Source: Streptomyces sp. Je 1-369 (GTDB lineage Bacteria > Actinomycetota > Actinomycetes > Streptomycetales > Streptomycetaceae). From it: a stretch of 64,000 nt of DNA. The stretch covers positions 6,579,001 through 6,643,000 of the forward strand of contig NZ_CP101750.1 in NCBI RefSeq assembly GCF_026810505.1, written 5' to 3'. Below, piece by piece: positions 27,905 through 35,993 of the stretch. Within the stretch, counting starts at the first letter, position 1. Each line of letters begins with the position of its first letter. The position numbers were made by a program, and so were the translations under genes. The notes under the pieces were generated by a model. That model saw only the letters and a list, made by a program, of their open reading frames with translations, made no database searches and was not told the DNA's origin.

Positions 27905-30361
27905 TCACACCGGGCCCGCCACCGCCGCCACCGGCTTCTTGAGCGAGACACCCGAACCGTCACGGCGCGGGTCGATGTCCGGCAGCTCCGCCGGCATGCC
28001 GTTGCGCTGGGCCGCATGCGGCGGCGTCGGGCCCGTCCAGGCGAAGCTCAGGCAGTCCTCGCCCTTCAGGAACCGCTGGACACGCACACCACCCGTGGCG
28101 CGCCCCTTGCGCGGGTACTGGTCGAACGGCGTGAGCTTGGCCGTCGTCTGCACCGAGTCGTCCAGCGTGCCGCGCGAGCCCGCCACCGTGAAGACGACCG
28201 CCTCCGTCGCCGGGTCCACCGCCGCGAAGGAGATGACCTTCGCACCGTCGGTGAGCTTGACGCCCGTCATGCCGCCCGCAGGACGGCCCTGGGGGCGGAC
28301 CACCGAGGCCTGATAGCGCAGGAGCTGGGCGTCGTCCGTGATGAAGACGAGGTCCTCCTCACCGGTGCGCAGCTCGGCCGCGCCGACGATCCGGTCGCCG
28401 TCCCTGAGCGTGATGACCTCCAACTCCCCCTTGTTGGAGGGATAGTCGGGGACCACGCGCTTGACGACGCCCTGCTCGGTGCCGAGCGCGAGGCCCGGTG
28501 AGGACTCGTCCAGCGTCATCAGGCAGATCAGCTTCTCGTCCTTCTCCAGGGACAGCAGTTCCGAGACGGGCGCCCCTCCGGAGAGGTTGGGTGCGCTCGC
28601 CGTCTCCGGCAGCTGGGGAAGGTCCACTACGGAGAGGCGCAACAGCCGCCCGCCGGACGTGACCGCGCCCACTTCGCCGCGCGCCGTCGCCGGCACCGCC
28701 GAGACGATCACATCGTGCTTCACGCGCTTGGTGTCGCCGTCAGTGAAGGGCTCTCCGTTGGCCGTGCGGGCCAGCAGGCCCGTCGAGGAGAGGAGGACCC
28801 GGCACGGGTCGTCCGCCACCTGCAGCGAGACCGGACCGGCGGCGGGGGTGCCGGACGACTCCAGGAGCACCGTGCGCCGGTCGGTGCCGAACTTCTTCGC
28901 GACGGCGGCCAGTTCCGTGGAGACCAGCTTGCGCAGCTCCGCGTCCGACTCCAGGATGCCGGTCAGCTCGTCGATCTCGCCGTTGAGCTTGTCGCGCTCG
29001 GACTCCAGCTCGATGCGGTCGAACTTGGTCAGGCGGCGCAGCGGCGTGTCCAGGATGTACTGCGTCTGGATGTCGCTGAGCGAGAAGCGCTCGATCAGGC
29101 GCTCCTTGGCCTGCGCGGAGTTCTCACTGGAGCGGATGAGGCGGATGACCTCGTCGATGTCCAGGAGGGCGACCAGGAGGCCCTCGACCAGGTGCAGGCG
29201 GTCGCGCTTCTTGGTGCGGCGGAACTCGCTGCGGCGGCGCACCACGTTGAAGCGGTGGTCGAGATAGACCTCCAGGAGCTCCTTGAGGCCGAGGGTGAGC
29301 GGCTGGCCGTCCACCAGAGCCACGTTGTTGATGCCGAAGGACTCCTCCATCGGCGTCAGCTTGTAGAGCTGTTCCAGGACGGCCTCGGGGACGAAACCGT
29401 TCTTGATCTCGATGACCAGGCGCAGGCCGTGCGCGCGGTCGGTGAGGTCCTTGACGTCGGCGATGCCCTGGAGCTTCTTCGAGCCGACCAGGTCCTTGAT
29501 CTTGGAGATGACCTTCTCGGGTCCGACGGTGAAGGGCAGTTCGGTGACGACGAGGCCCTTGCGGCGCGCCGTCACGTTCTCCACCGACACCGTCGCGCGG
29601 GTCTTGAAGGTGCCGCGGCCCGATTCGTACGCATCCTTGATGCCGCCGAGGCCGACGATCCGGCCGCCCGTGGGCAGATCCGGACCCGGCACGTACTTCA
29701 TCAGCGTCTCGAGGTCCGCCCCCGGGTGCTTGATGAGGTGTCGGGCGGCGGCGATGACCTCGCCGAGGTTGTGCGGCGGCATGTTCGTCGCCATGCCGAC
29801 CGCGATGCCCGACGCGCCGTTGACCAGCAGGTTCGGGTACGCCGCCGGGAGGGCGGACGGCTCCATCTCCTGGCCGTCGTAGTTCGGCTCGAAGTCGACG
29901 GTGTTCTCGTCGATCGACTCCGTCATCAGTGAGGTGGCGTCGGCCATCTTGCACTCGGTGTACCGCATGGCGGCCGGCGGGTCGTCGTTGCCGAGCGAAC
30001 CGAAGTTGCCGTGCCCGTCCACCAAGGGGAGGCGCATCGAGAAGGGCTGCGCCATGCGCACCAACGCGTCGTAGATCGACGCGTCGCCGTGCGGGTGCAA
30101 CTTACCCATGACCTCGCCGACGACGCGGGCACACTTCACATAGCCGCGGTCGGGGCGCAGGCCCATCTCGTTCATCTGGTAGACGATCCTGCGGTGCACC
30201 GGCTTCATGCCGTCGCGGGCGTCCGGCAGGGCGCGGGAGTAGATGACCGAATACGCGTACTCGAGGAAGGAGCCCTGCATCTCGTCGACGACGTCGATGT
30301 CGAGGATCTTCTCCTCGTACGAGTCGTCGGGCGGCGGGGTCTTCGTGCTGCGGCGGGCCAT
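27905..30361 (-). CDS. parC: DNA topoisomerase IV subunit A
   Basis: 818 residues. The winged-helix breakage-reunion core has [31 protein letters not shown] and catalytic Tyr134 in AAMRYTE. The tower and coiled-coil gate follow. The C-terminal domain holds degenerate beta-pinwheel blades (EGVVKRV-like, [14 protein letters not shown]). No GyrA-box (QRRGGKG) is seen, which fits ParC rather than GyrA. Partner ParE is encoded at 12149. The start is ATG 30361 with AAGGAGCC before it; the upstream 27 codons in frame are not conserved. Confidence 0.92.
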   Translation of the reverse strand: MARRSTKTPPPDDSYEEKILDIDVVDEMQGSFLEYAYSVIYSRALPDARDGMKPVHRRIVYQMNEMGLRPDRGYVKCARVVGEVMGKLHPHGDASIYDALVRMAQPFSMRLPLVDGHGNFGSLGNDDPPAAMRYTECKMADATSLMTESIDENTVDFEPNYDGQEMEPSALPAAYPNLLVNGASGIAVGMATNMPPHNLGEVIAAARHLIKHPGADLETLMKYVPGPDLPTGGRIVGLGGIKDAYESGRGTFKTRATVSVENVTARRKGLVVTELPFTVGPEKVISKIKDLVGSKKLQGIADVKDLTDRAHGLRLVIEIKNGFVPEAVLEQLYKLTPMEESFGINNVALVDGQPLTLGLKELLEVYLDHRFNVVRRRSEFRRTKKRDRLHLVEGLLVALLDIDEVIRLIRSSENSAQAKERLIERFSLSDIQTQYILDTPLRRLTKFDRIELESERDKLNGEIDELTGILESDAELRKLVSTELAAVAKKFGTDRRTVLLESSGTPAAGPVSLQVADDPCRVLLSSTGLLARTANGEPFTDGDTKRVKHDVIVSAVPATARGEVGAVTSGGRLLRLSVVDLPQLPETASAPNLSGGAPVSELLSLEKDEKLICLMTLDESSPGLALGTEQGVVKRVVPDYPSNKGELEVITLRDGDRIVGAAELRTGEEDLVFITDDAQLLRYQASVVRPQGRPAGGMTGVKLTDGAKVISFAAVDPATEAVVFTVAGSRGTLDDSVQTTAKLTPFDQYPRKGRATGGVRVQRFLKGEDCLSFAWTGPTPPHAAQRNGMPAELPDIDPRRDGSGVSLKKPVAAVAGPV

Positions 30362-30549
30362 CGCTGCTGCGGCTCCTTCACCAAGCAAGTGCGGGTTCTG
30401 ACGCCGACCATTGTGGACTGTCCCACTGACAACGCCGACCACGACCCGTGCACCGGCGGTGTCACCCGTGACTACGCCGAGGGCGGAGCGGGAACTTCGT
30501 CAGGTGCTGACACGCTTGCATACAGTGTCAGGACTGGCAGCAATTGTTC

Positions 30550-30571
30550 TGATCCAGCGATGATCCAGCGA
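30550..30571 (+). repeat. 11-bp tandem duplication before the M16 operon
   Basis: TGATCCAGCGA occurs twice in tandem, ending 14 nt before the first M16 start codon. Confidence 0.6.
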
Positions 30572-30585
30572 TCGAAGGGACGTAC

Positions 30586-31932
30586 ATGCCCATGGGTCAC
30601 ACGGCCACAGCCGAGGCCGGCTCCGGCGGCCTGAAAGCGACCGAGCACCGGCTGGCCAACGGCCTGCGCGTGGTGCTCTCCGAGGACCACCTGACCCCGG
30701 TCGCCGCGGTCTGCCTCTGGTACGACGTCGGCTCGCGCCACGAGGTCAAGGGGCGTACCGGCCTTGCTCACCTCTTCGAGCACCTGATGTTCCAGGGTTC
30801 GAAGCAGGTGCACGGCAATGGCCACTTCGAGCTGGTACAGGGAGCGGGCGGGTCGCTCAACGGCACGACGAGCTTCGAGCGCACCAACTATTTCGAGACC
30901 ATGCCCGCGCACCAGTTGGAGCTGGCCCTCTGGCTCGAGGCCGACCGGATGGGCTCCCTGCTCTCCGCGCTCGACGAAGAGTCGATGGAAAACCAGCGCG
31001 ACGTCGTCAAGAACGAGCGCCGCCAGCGCTACGACAACGTTCCCTACGGAACGGCCTTCGAGAGGCTCACCGCTCTCTCGTACCCGGAGGGCCACCCTTA
31101 CCACCACACGCCGATCGGCTCCATGGCCGACCTGGACGCGGCCACCCTGGACGACGCACGCGCGTTCTTCCGCACGTACTACGCGCCCAACAACGCGGTC
31201 CTCTCGGTCGTCGGCGACATCGACCCCGAGCAGACGCTTGCCTGGGTCGAGAAGTACTTCGGGTCGATTCCCGGCCACGACGGCAAGCAGCCGCCGCGCG
31301 ACGGCTCGCTGCCCGAGCGCATCGGCAAGGAGCTGCGCGAGGTCATCGAGGAGGAGGTCCCGGCCCGCGCCCTGATGGCCGCCTACCGCCTCCCGGAGGA
31401 CGGCACGCGCGCGTGCGACGCGGCCGACCTCGCCCTCACCGTCCTCGGCAGCGGCGAGTCCTCCCGGCTCTACAACCGGCTCGTGCGCAGGGACCGCACC
31501 GCGGTCGCCGCGGGCTTCGGTCTGCTGCGTCTCGCCGGGGCGCCCTCGCTCGGCTGGCTGGACGTGAAGACGTCGGGTGACGTCGAGGTGCCCGTCATCG
31601 AGGCCGCCGTCGACGAGGAGCTGGCCCGCTTCGCCGCGGAGGGCCCCACTCCGGAGGAGATGGAGCGCGCCCAGGCACAGCTGGAGCGCGAGTGGCTCGA
31701 CCGGCTCGGCACGGTCGCCGGCCGCGCCGACGAACTGTGCCGGTACGCGGTCCTGTTCGGCGACCCGCAGCTCGCCCTGACGGCCGTCCAGCGCGTCCTC
31801 GACATCACCGCGGAGGAGGTCCAGGAGGTCGCCGCGGCCCGCCTGCGCCCCGACAACCGCGCGGTGCTCGTGTACGAGCCCGTGGAAGGCGCCGACGAGC
31901 GTGCCGAGGAAGAAGAGGAGGCGGCGAAGTGA
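30586..31932 (+). CDS. M16-family zinc peptidase, catalytic subunit
   Basis: 448 residues. The inverted zinc motif HxxEH is intact (H62-L-F-E65-H66 in GLAHLFEHLMF), with the downstream third ligand Glu near residue 144 (KNERRQR). The C-terminal M16 lobe follows. No signal peptide is seen, so it is cytoplasmic. The stop overlaps the next gene by 4 nt (GTGA); that gene encodes the non-catalytic partner, as in mitochondrial processing peptidase-type pairs. The ATG at 30586 is preceded by GAAGGGACG. Confidence 0.92.
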   Translation: MPMGHTATAEAGSGGLKATEHRLANGLRVVLSEDHLTPVAAVCLWYDVGSRHEVKGRTGLAHLFEHLMFQGSKQVHGNGHFELVQGAGGSLNGTTSFERTNYFETMPAHQLELALWLEADRMGSLLSALDEESMENQRDVVKNERRQRYDNVPYGTAFERLTALSYPEGHPYHHTPIGSMADLDAATLDDARAFFRTYYAPNNAVLSVVGDIDPEQTLAWVEKYFGSIPGHDGKQPPRDGSLPERIGKELREVIEEEVPARALMAAYRLPEDGTRACDAADLALTVLGSGESSRLYNRLVRRDRTAVAAGFGLLRLAGAPSLGWLDVKTSGDVEVPVIEAAVDEELARFAAEGPTPEEMERAQAQLEREWLDRLGTVAGRADELCRYAVLFGDPQLALTAVQRVLDITAEEVQEVAAARLRPDNRAVLVYEPVEGADERAEEEEEAAK

Positions 31933-33314
31933 CCGAGGCCGCGACGATGCAGTTCCACCCCCAGCCCCAGGCCGGCACCGCCAAGCCCTGGGCCTTCCCC
32001 GCCCCCGAGCGCGGCACGCTGCCCAACGGCCTGACCGTCCTGCGCTGCAACCGCCCCGGCCAGCAGGTCGCCGCCGTAGAGGTCCACCTCGAAGCGCCCC
32101 TGGACGCCGAACCGGAGGGCCTGGACGGCGTCGCCACCATCATGGCGCGGGCCTTCAACGAGGGCACCGACAAGCACGACGCGGAGGAGTTCGCCGCCGA
32201 GCTCGACCGCTGCGGCGCGACCCTCGACGCGCACGCCGACCACCCGGGCGTGCGGGTCTCCCTGGAGGTGCCGGTCTCCCGACTCCCGAAGGCGCTCGGC
32301 CTGCTCGCCGACGCACTGCGGGCCCCCGCCTTCGCGGACAGCGAGATCGAGCGGCTCGTACGCAACCGCCTGGACGAGCTCCCGCACGAGGCCGCCAACC
32401 CGGCGCGGCGCGCCGCCAAGGAGCTCTCCCGGCAGCTGTTCCCGCCGACGTCGCGCATGTCGCGCCCGCGCCAGGGCACCGAGGAGACGGTCACGGCCAT
32501 CGACTCGGCGGCGGTGCGTGCCTTCTACGAGAAGTTCGTCCGCCCGGCCACGGCCACCCTGGTCGTGGTCGGCGACCTCGAGGGCACCGACCTGGACGCC
32601 ATCCTCACGGACACCGTCGGCGCCTGGACCGGTTCCCCGGGCGAGCCGCGCCCGGTGCCGCCGGTGACCGCCGACGACCGCGGCCGCATCGTCATCGTGG
32701 ACCGTCCCGGAGCGGTCCAGACGCAGCTGCTGATCGGCCGGGTCGGCGCCGACCGGCACGACCGCGTCTGGCCGGCCCAGGTCCTCGGCACGTACTGCCT
32801 GGGCGGCACCCTCACCTCGCGCTTGGACCGTGTCCTGCGCGAGGAGAAGGGATACACCTACGGTGTACGGGCGTTCAGCCAGGTCCTGCGCTCCGCCCCG
32901 GACGGGACGGGCGCCGCGATGCTCGCCATCAGCGGCTCCGTGGACACCCCGAACACGGGACCGGCGCTCGACGACCTCTGGAAGGTGCTGCGCACCCTCG
33001 CCGCCGAGGGGCTCACCGACGCCGAGCGTGACGTGGCCGTGCAGAACCTGGTGGGCGTGGCGCCGCTCAAGTACGAGATGGCGGCTTCCGTGGCGGCGAC
33101 GCTCGCCGACCAGGTCGAGCAGAACCTGCCGGACGACTTCCAGGCGCAGCTGTACCGGCAGCTGGCCGCCACGGGCACCGTGGAGGCCACTGCGGCCGTC
33201 GTGAACGCCTTCCCGGACGACCGGCTGGTGACGGTCCTGGTCGGGGACGCCGCGCAGATCGAGGAGCCCGTCAGGGCGCTCGGGATCGGCGAAGTGAGCG
33301 TCGTCACCGGCTGA
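31929..33314 (+). CDS. M16-family peptidase-like subunit lacking the zinc motif
   Basis: 461 residues with two M16 lobes. Where the catalytic subunit has HLFEH, this protein reads TIMARAFNEGT, so no zinc site is formed. The C-terminal lobe has YCLGGTLTSRLDRVLREEKGYTYG, the conserved R/Y substrate-holding element of the family. It should form a heterodimer with the upstream subunit and present substrates. The GTG start is fixed by the 4-nt overlap. Confidence 0.9.
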   Translation: MTEAATMQFHPQPQAGTAKPWAFPAPERGTLPNGLTVLRCNRPGQQVAAVEVHLEAPLDAEPEGLDGVATIMARAFNEGTDKHDAEEFAAELDRCGATLDAHADHPGVRVSLEVPVSRLPKALGLLADALRAPAFADSEIERLVRNRLDELPHEAANPARRAAKELSRQLFPPTSRMSRPRQGTEETVTAIDSAAVRAFYEKFVRPATATLVVVGDLEGTDLDAILTDTVGAWTGSPGEPRPVPPVTADDRGRIVIVDRPGAVQTQLLIGRVGADRHDRVWPAQVLGTYCLGGTLTSRLDRVLREEKGYTYGVRAFSQVLRSAPDGTGAAMLAISGSVDTPNTGPALDDLWKVLRTLAAEGLTDAERDVAVQNLVGVAPLKYEMAASVAATLADQVEQNLPDDFQAQLYRQLAATGTVEATAAVVNAFPDDRLVTVLVGDAAQIEEPVRALGIGEVSVVTG

Positions 33315-33357
33315 GTGGCGGCAGCGACCGCGCTGAGCCACAGTCAGGACGCATCGC

Positions 33358-33389
33358 GACCCCGGTGACCCGTTTCGGTCACCGGGGTC
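33358..33389 (+). terminator. Terminator of the M16 operon
   Basis: A 13-bp perfect stem, GACCCCGGTGACC with GGTCACCGGGGTC, and loop CGTTTC, 43 nt after the stop. Confidence 0.85.
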
Positions 33390-33540
33390 CTCATATGTCC
33401 GGATTCATATAGTGGTTGCCTGTCTGGCGTGTGGCGTGCGCTACAAAAGTCGCGTTCTGTTTGTCGAATGAAAGACGCCCCGCTTAGCGTCGACCCGGCT
33501 GTCCGTCGCGCAGTACGCCGCATCCGCGGCACCGGGCAGT

Positions 33541-33687
33541 CATCGCCGAGTCCCCGTACGGCGCGAGCCAGGGGAGCCGGGGACCCACATGTCCCCTGGG
33601 GTGAATCGGGAACCTTGCCGTGAGGCGAGGGACTCGTAGGAGACCTTCCTGCTCCGAACCCGTCAGCTAACCCGGTAGGCGAGAGGG
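33541..33687 (+). promoter_or_regulatory. ydaO/yuaA-type c-di-AMP riboswitch
   Basis: The segment before the M23 gene shows the conserved blocks of this riboswitch class in order: a stem with AGGGGAGCCGGGGACCCACA, then GGGGTGAATCGGGAACC, GACTCGTAGGAGACC, CCGAACCCGTCAGCTAACC and GGTAGGCGAGAGGG. The last block ends about 20 nt before the start codon, close to the RBS. In Streptomyces such riboswitches precede cell-wall hydrolase genes and respond to the osmotic signal c-di-AMP. Boundaries are approximate. Confidence 0.9.
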
Positions 33688-33708
33688 AAGGAAAGGAACA
33701 CCCGCCAC

Positions 33709-34512
33709 ATGGCGTTCACCCGTGCCACCGGGAAGCACCGTCGTCCGAGCCGCATGACGCGGACCACCGCGAACGTCGCGGGTGTCGCGGCGCTCACCAC
33801 CACCGGTGTCATCGGAGGCCTCGCAGGCCCCGCGCTCGCCGCCGCCGACGAAGCGGCCGTGGAGCACACCGGACTCACCCAGGCGATATCCGTCGGTGAC
33901 TCGCTCGCCGAGAGCATCGACGCGCAGGCCGCCGCGCAGCGCCAGGCCGCCGACGACGCCGCTGCCGCCAAGAAGGCCGAAGAGGCAGCCAAGAAGAAGG
34001 CCGCCGAGGAGAAGCGCAAGGCCGACGCCGAGGCCAAGGCGAAGGCCAAGAAGGAGCGCGAGGCCAAGGAGCGCGCCGCCCGCGAGGCCGAGCGCAAGCG
34101 CCTGAACACCTACGTCTCCCCGGTCTCCGGCTCGTACGTCTCCACGGGCTACCAGACCGGCGGCGCCATGTGGTCCTCCGGCAGCCACACCGGTGTCGAC
34201 TTCCACGCCGCGTCCGGCACCTCGGTCCACGCGGTCGGCTCCGGCACCGTCGTCGAGGCCGGCTGGGGCGGTGCCTACGGCAACAACGTGGTCATCAAGA
34301 TGAACGACGGCACGTACACCCAGTACGGCCACATGTCGTCCCTCGGTGTCACCGTCGGCCAGACGGTCACCCCGGGCCAGCAGATCGGCCTCTCCGGGTC
34401 CACCGGCAACTCCAGCGGCCCGCACCTCCACTTCGAGGCCCGCACCGGCGCGGACTACGGCTCGGACATCGACCCGGTCTCGTACCTCCGCTCGCACGGC
34501 GTCAACGTCTGA
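33709..34512 (+). CDS. Secreted M23 metallopeptidase, peptidoglycan hydrolase
   Basis: 267 residues. The signal peptide has a twin-arginine-free basic start and a hydrophobic core, cleaved near residue 45 (ALAAAD). A long Ala/Lys/Glu coiled coil follows (about residues 65-130), then the LytM/M23 domain with zinc ligands in SSGSHTGVDFHA and GPHLHFEA. It should cleave peptidoglycan cross-bridges at the cell surface. Expression is controlled by the c-di-AMP riboswitch in its leader, linking wall growth to turgor. ATG 33709 has GGAAAGGAA upstream. Confidence 0.93.
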   Translation: MAFTRATGKHRRPSRMTRTTANVAGVAALTTTGVIGGLAGPALAAADEAAVEHTGLTQAISVGDSLAESIDAQAAAQRQAADDAAAAKKAEEAAKKKAAEEKRKADAEAKAKAKKEREAKERAAREAERKRLNTYVSPVSGSYVSTGYQTGGAMWSSGSHTGVDFHAASGTSVHAVGSGTVVEAGWGGAYGNNVVIKMNDGTYTQYGHMSSLGVTVGQTVTPGQQIGLSGSTGNSSGPHLHFEARTGADYGSDIDPVSYLRSHGVNV

Positions 34513-34545
34513 CCGACGCGGCCCCCGCAGCGGCCAAGCACCGAA

Positions 34546-34582
34546 CCGAAAGCCCCGGCTCCTCGTGAGCCGGGGCTTTCGG
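34546..34582 (+). terminator. Terminator of the M23 gene
   Basis: A perfect 15-bp stem, CCGAAAGCCCCGGCT with its complement, and a 7-nt loop, 34 nt after the stop. Confidence 0.88.
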
Positions 34583-34722
34583 CGTTCCGGGCCGCCGTGT
34601 TCTTGGCCAAAAGATATCCATGAATTCCGTCCCGCCGTCGGAAATCCCGGCGCCCTGCAATAGAGTCACGGAACGAGCGTCGGTCGACCGCGTTGCGCGG
34701 GGATCAAAGCGGAGGTCCGGTC

Positions 34723-35409
34723 ATGCGCGTTCCCGCGCACTCGGTATGCACGGCCATTCGGGACGACATAGTCGCCGGTGTGTACGAAAGGGGCGGCAAG
34801 CTCACCGAGGAACTCCTCGCGCGGCGCTACGGAGTCTCCCGCGTCCCCGTGCGCGAGGCTCTGCGCACGCTGGAGGCCGAGGGCTTCGTCGTCACCCGCA
34901 GACACGCGGGCGCGTGTGTCGCCGAGCCGACGGAGCAGGAAGCCGCGGACCTCCTGGAGGTCCGGACGCTGCTCGAACCGCTCGCCGCGGCCCGCGCCGC
35001 GCAGCGCCGCACGGACGCACACCTGAAAGTCCTGCGCGGACTTGTCAGGCTGGGCCAGGAGCGCACGAGGAGGGGTTGTGGGGAGGATCTGCGCTCGCTG
35101 GGCGGCTGGTTCCACGAGACGCTGGCCCAGGCGTCGGGCAGCCCCGGCCTCACGGCGCTGCTCACCCCGCTGCGGCACAAGATCGCCTGGATGTACGTCG
35201 TCGAGCCCTCGGCGGCGCCGGGCGAGTCCTGGTCCGAGCACGCGGCGATCGTCGACGCGGTCGCCCGCCGGGACGCGCAACGGGCGAGGGCGCTCACGGC
35301 GGCGCACGTCGAACGGACGCGTGCGTCCCACCGGTTGCGCCCCGCGCGCCGGGGCGGCCATGTGAGGGATTCGCAACATGCCGTAAACAATATGAGCCTC
35401 CGCAATTAA
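34723..35409 (+). CDS. GntR-family transcriptional regulator (FCD-type)
   Basis: 228 residues. The winged helix at the N-terminus (LTEELLARRYGVSRVPVREA) is followed by an FCD helical domain (LLEVRTLLEPLAAARAA, HAAIVDAVARRDAQRARAL). RBS GGAGG is 7 nt before ATG 34723. It is convergent with the HPr gene, and the pair is kept together in Streptomyces as far as I recall, so a role in carbon metabolism is plausible. The ligand is unknown. Confidence 0.87.
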   Translation: MRVPAHSVCTAIRDDIVAGVYERGGKLTEELLARRYGVSRVPVREALRTLEAEGFVVTRRHAGACVAEPTEQEAADLLEVRTLLEPLAAARAAQRRTDAHLKVLRGLVRLGQERTRRGCGEDLRSLGGWFHETLAQASGSPGLTALLTPLRHKIAWMYVVEPSAAPGESWSEHAAIVDAVARRDAQRARALTAAHVERTRASHRLRPARRGGHVRDSQHAVNNMSLRN

Positions 35410-35454
35410 CGGAGGCGCCGTATGTGAATGCCCGACGATGTGCGCGAATTGATT

Positions 35455-35494
35455 GGCTTATTCAGGACCGTACCGGCTTATTCAGGACCGTACA
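35455..35494 (+). repeat. 20-bp tandem duplication beside the palindromic terminator
   Basis: GGCTTATTCAGGACCGTAC occurs twice, at 35455 and 35475, with one spacer base each. It abuts the perfect palindrome at 35495. Confidence 0.8.
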
Positions 35495-35540
35495 TACGTC
35501 GATGGGGTCACCCGGAATTCCGGGTGACCCCATCGACGTA
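35495..35540. terminator. Perfect 46-bp palindrome, bidirectional terminator
   Basis: Two 23-bp arms (TACGTCGATGGGGTCACCC on to the AATT centre) are fully complementary with no loop bases. It sits between the convergent GntR gene (ends 35409) and HPr gene (ends 35557), so it can serve both strands. The AATT centre is inside GAATTC. Confidence 0.85.
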
Positions 35541-35556
35541 ATGCGAGGAACGTGTC

Positions 35557-35838
35557 CTAGACCGTCTCCGGAAGCTCCTCGAGCCCCTCGGCGACCAGCT
35601 TCGCCAGACGGTCGAGGGCGGCGTCGGCACCCTCGGCGTCGGAGGCGAGCACGATCTCTTCGCCGCCCTGGGCGCCCAGACCGAGCACCGCGAGCATCGA
35701 AGCCGCGTTGACCGGGTTGCCGTCGGCCTTGGCGATCGTCACGGGGACGCCGGCGGCCGTGGCCGCGCGGACGAAGATGGAGGCGGGTCGGGCGTGAAGG
35801 CCCTCGGCCCAGCCGACGTTGACGCGGCGCTCAGCCAT
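35557..35838 (-). CDS. ptsH: Phosphocarrier protein HPr of the PTS
   Basis: 93 residues. His15 in EGLHARPAS is the phosphorylation site that receives phosphate from enzyme I and passes it to sugar-specific EIIA. Ser47 (NAASMLAVL) lies at the regulatory HPr-kinase position, although Streptomyces is not known to rely on that kinase. Length and motifs match the family. The start is ATG 35838; the 9 codons upstream in frame are not conserved. No other PTS gene is in the window. Confidence 0.95.
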   Translation of the reverse strand: MAERRVNVGWAEGLHARPASIFVRAATAAGVPVTIAKADGNPVNAASMLAVLGLGAQGGEEIVLASDAEGADAALDRLAKLVAEGLEELPETV

Positions 35839-35981
35839 GTGTTGCTGCCCTTCCAGGTGTCTCACACTTGTCTAGACCAGTGTCTCATGCCGTCACGGGT
35901 GCTCTGCCGGGCAGACGTCCCGGCCCCGGCCGCCCTTCGACCTGTCCTAGCCTGCCCCGGCCCGGGCGGCCGCGCGACCCG

Positions 35982-35987
35982 TACCCT
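35982..35987 (+). promoter_or_regulatory. -10 box of a leaderless transcript
   Basis: TACCCT ends 7 nt before the ATG at 35994, and there is no Shine-Dalgarno sequence. This spacing puts the transcription start on the A of the ATG. Confidence 0.5.
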
Positions 35988-35993
35988 GGCCCC

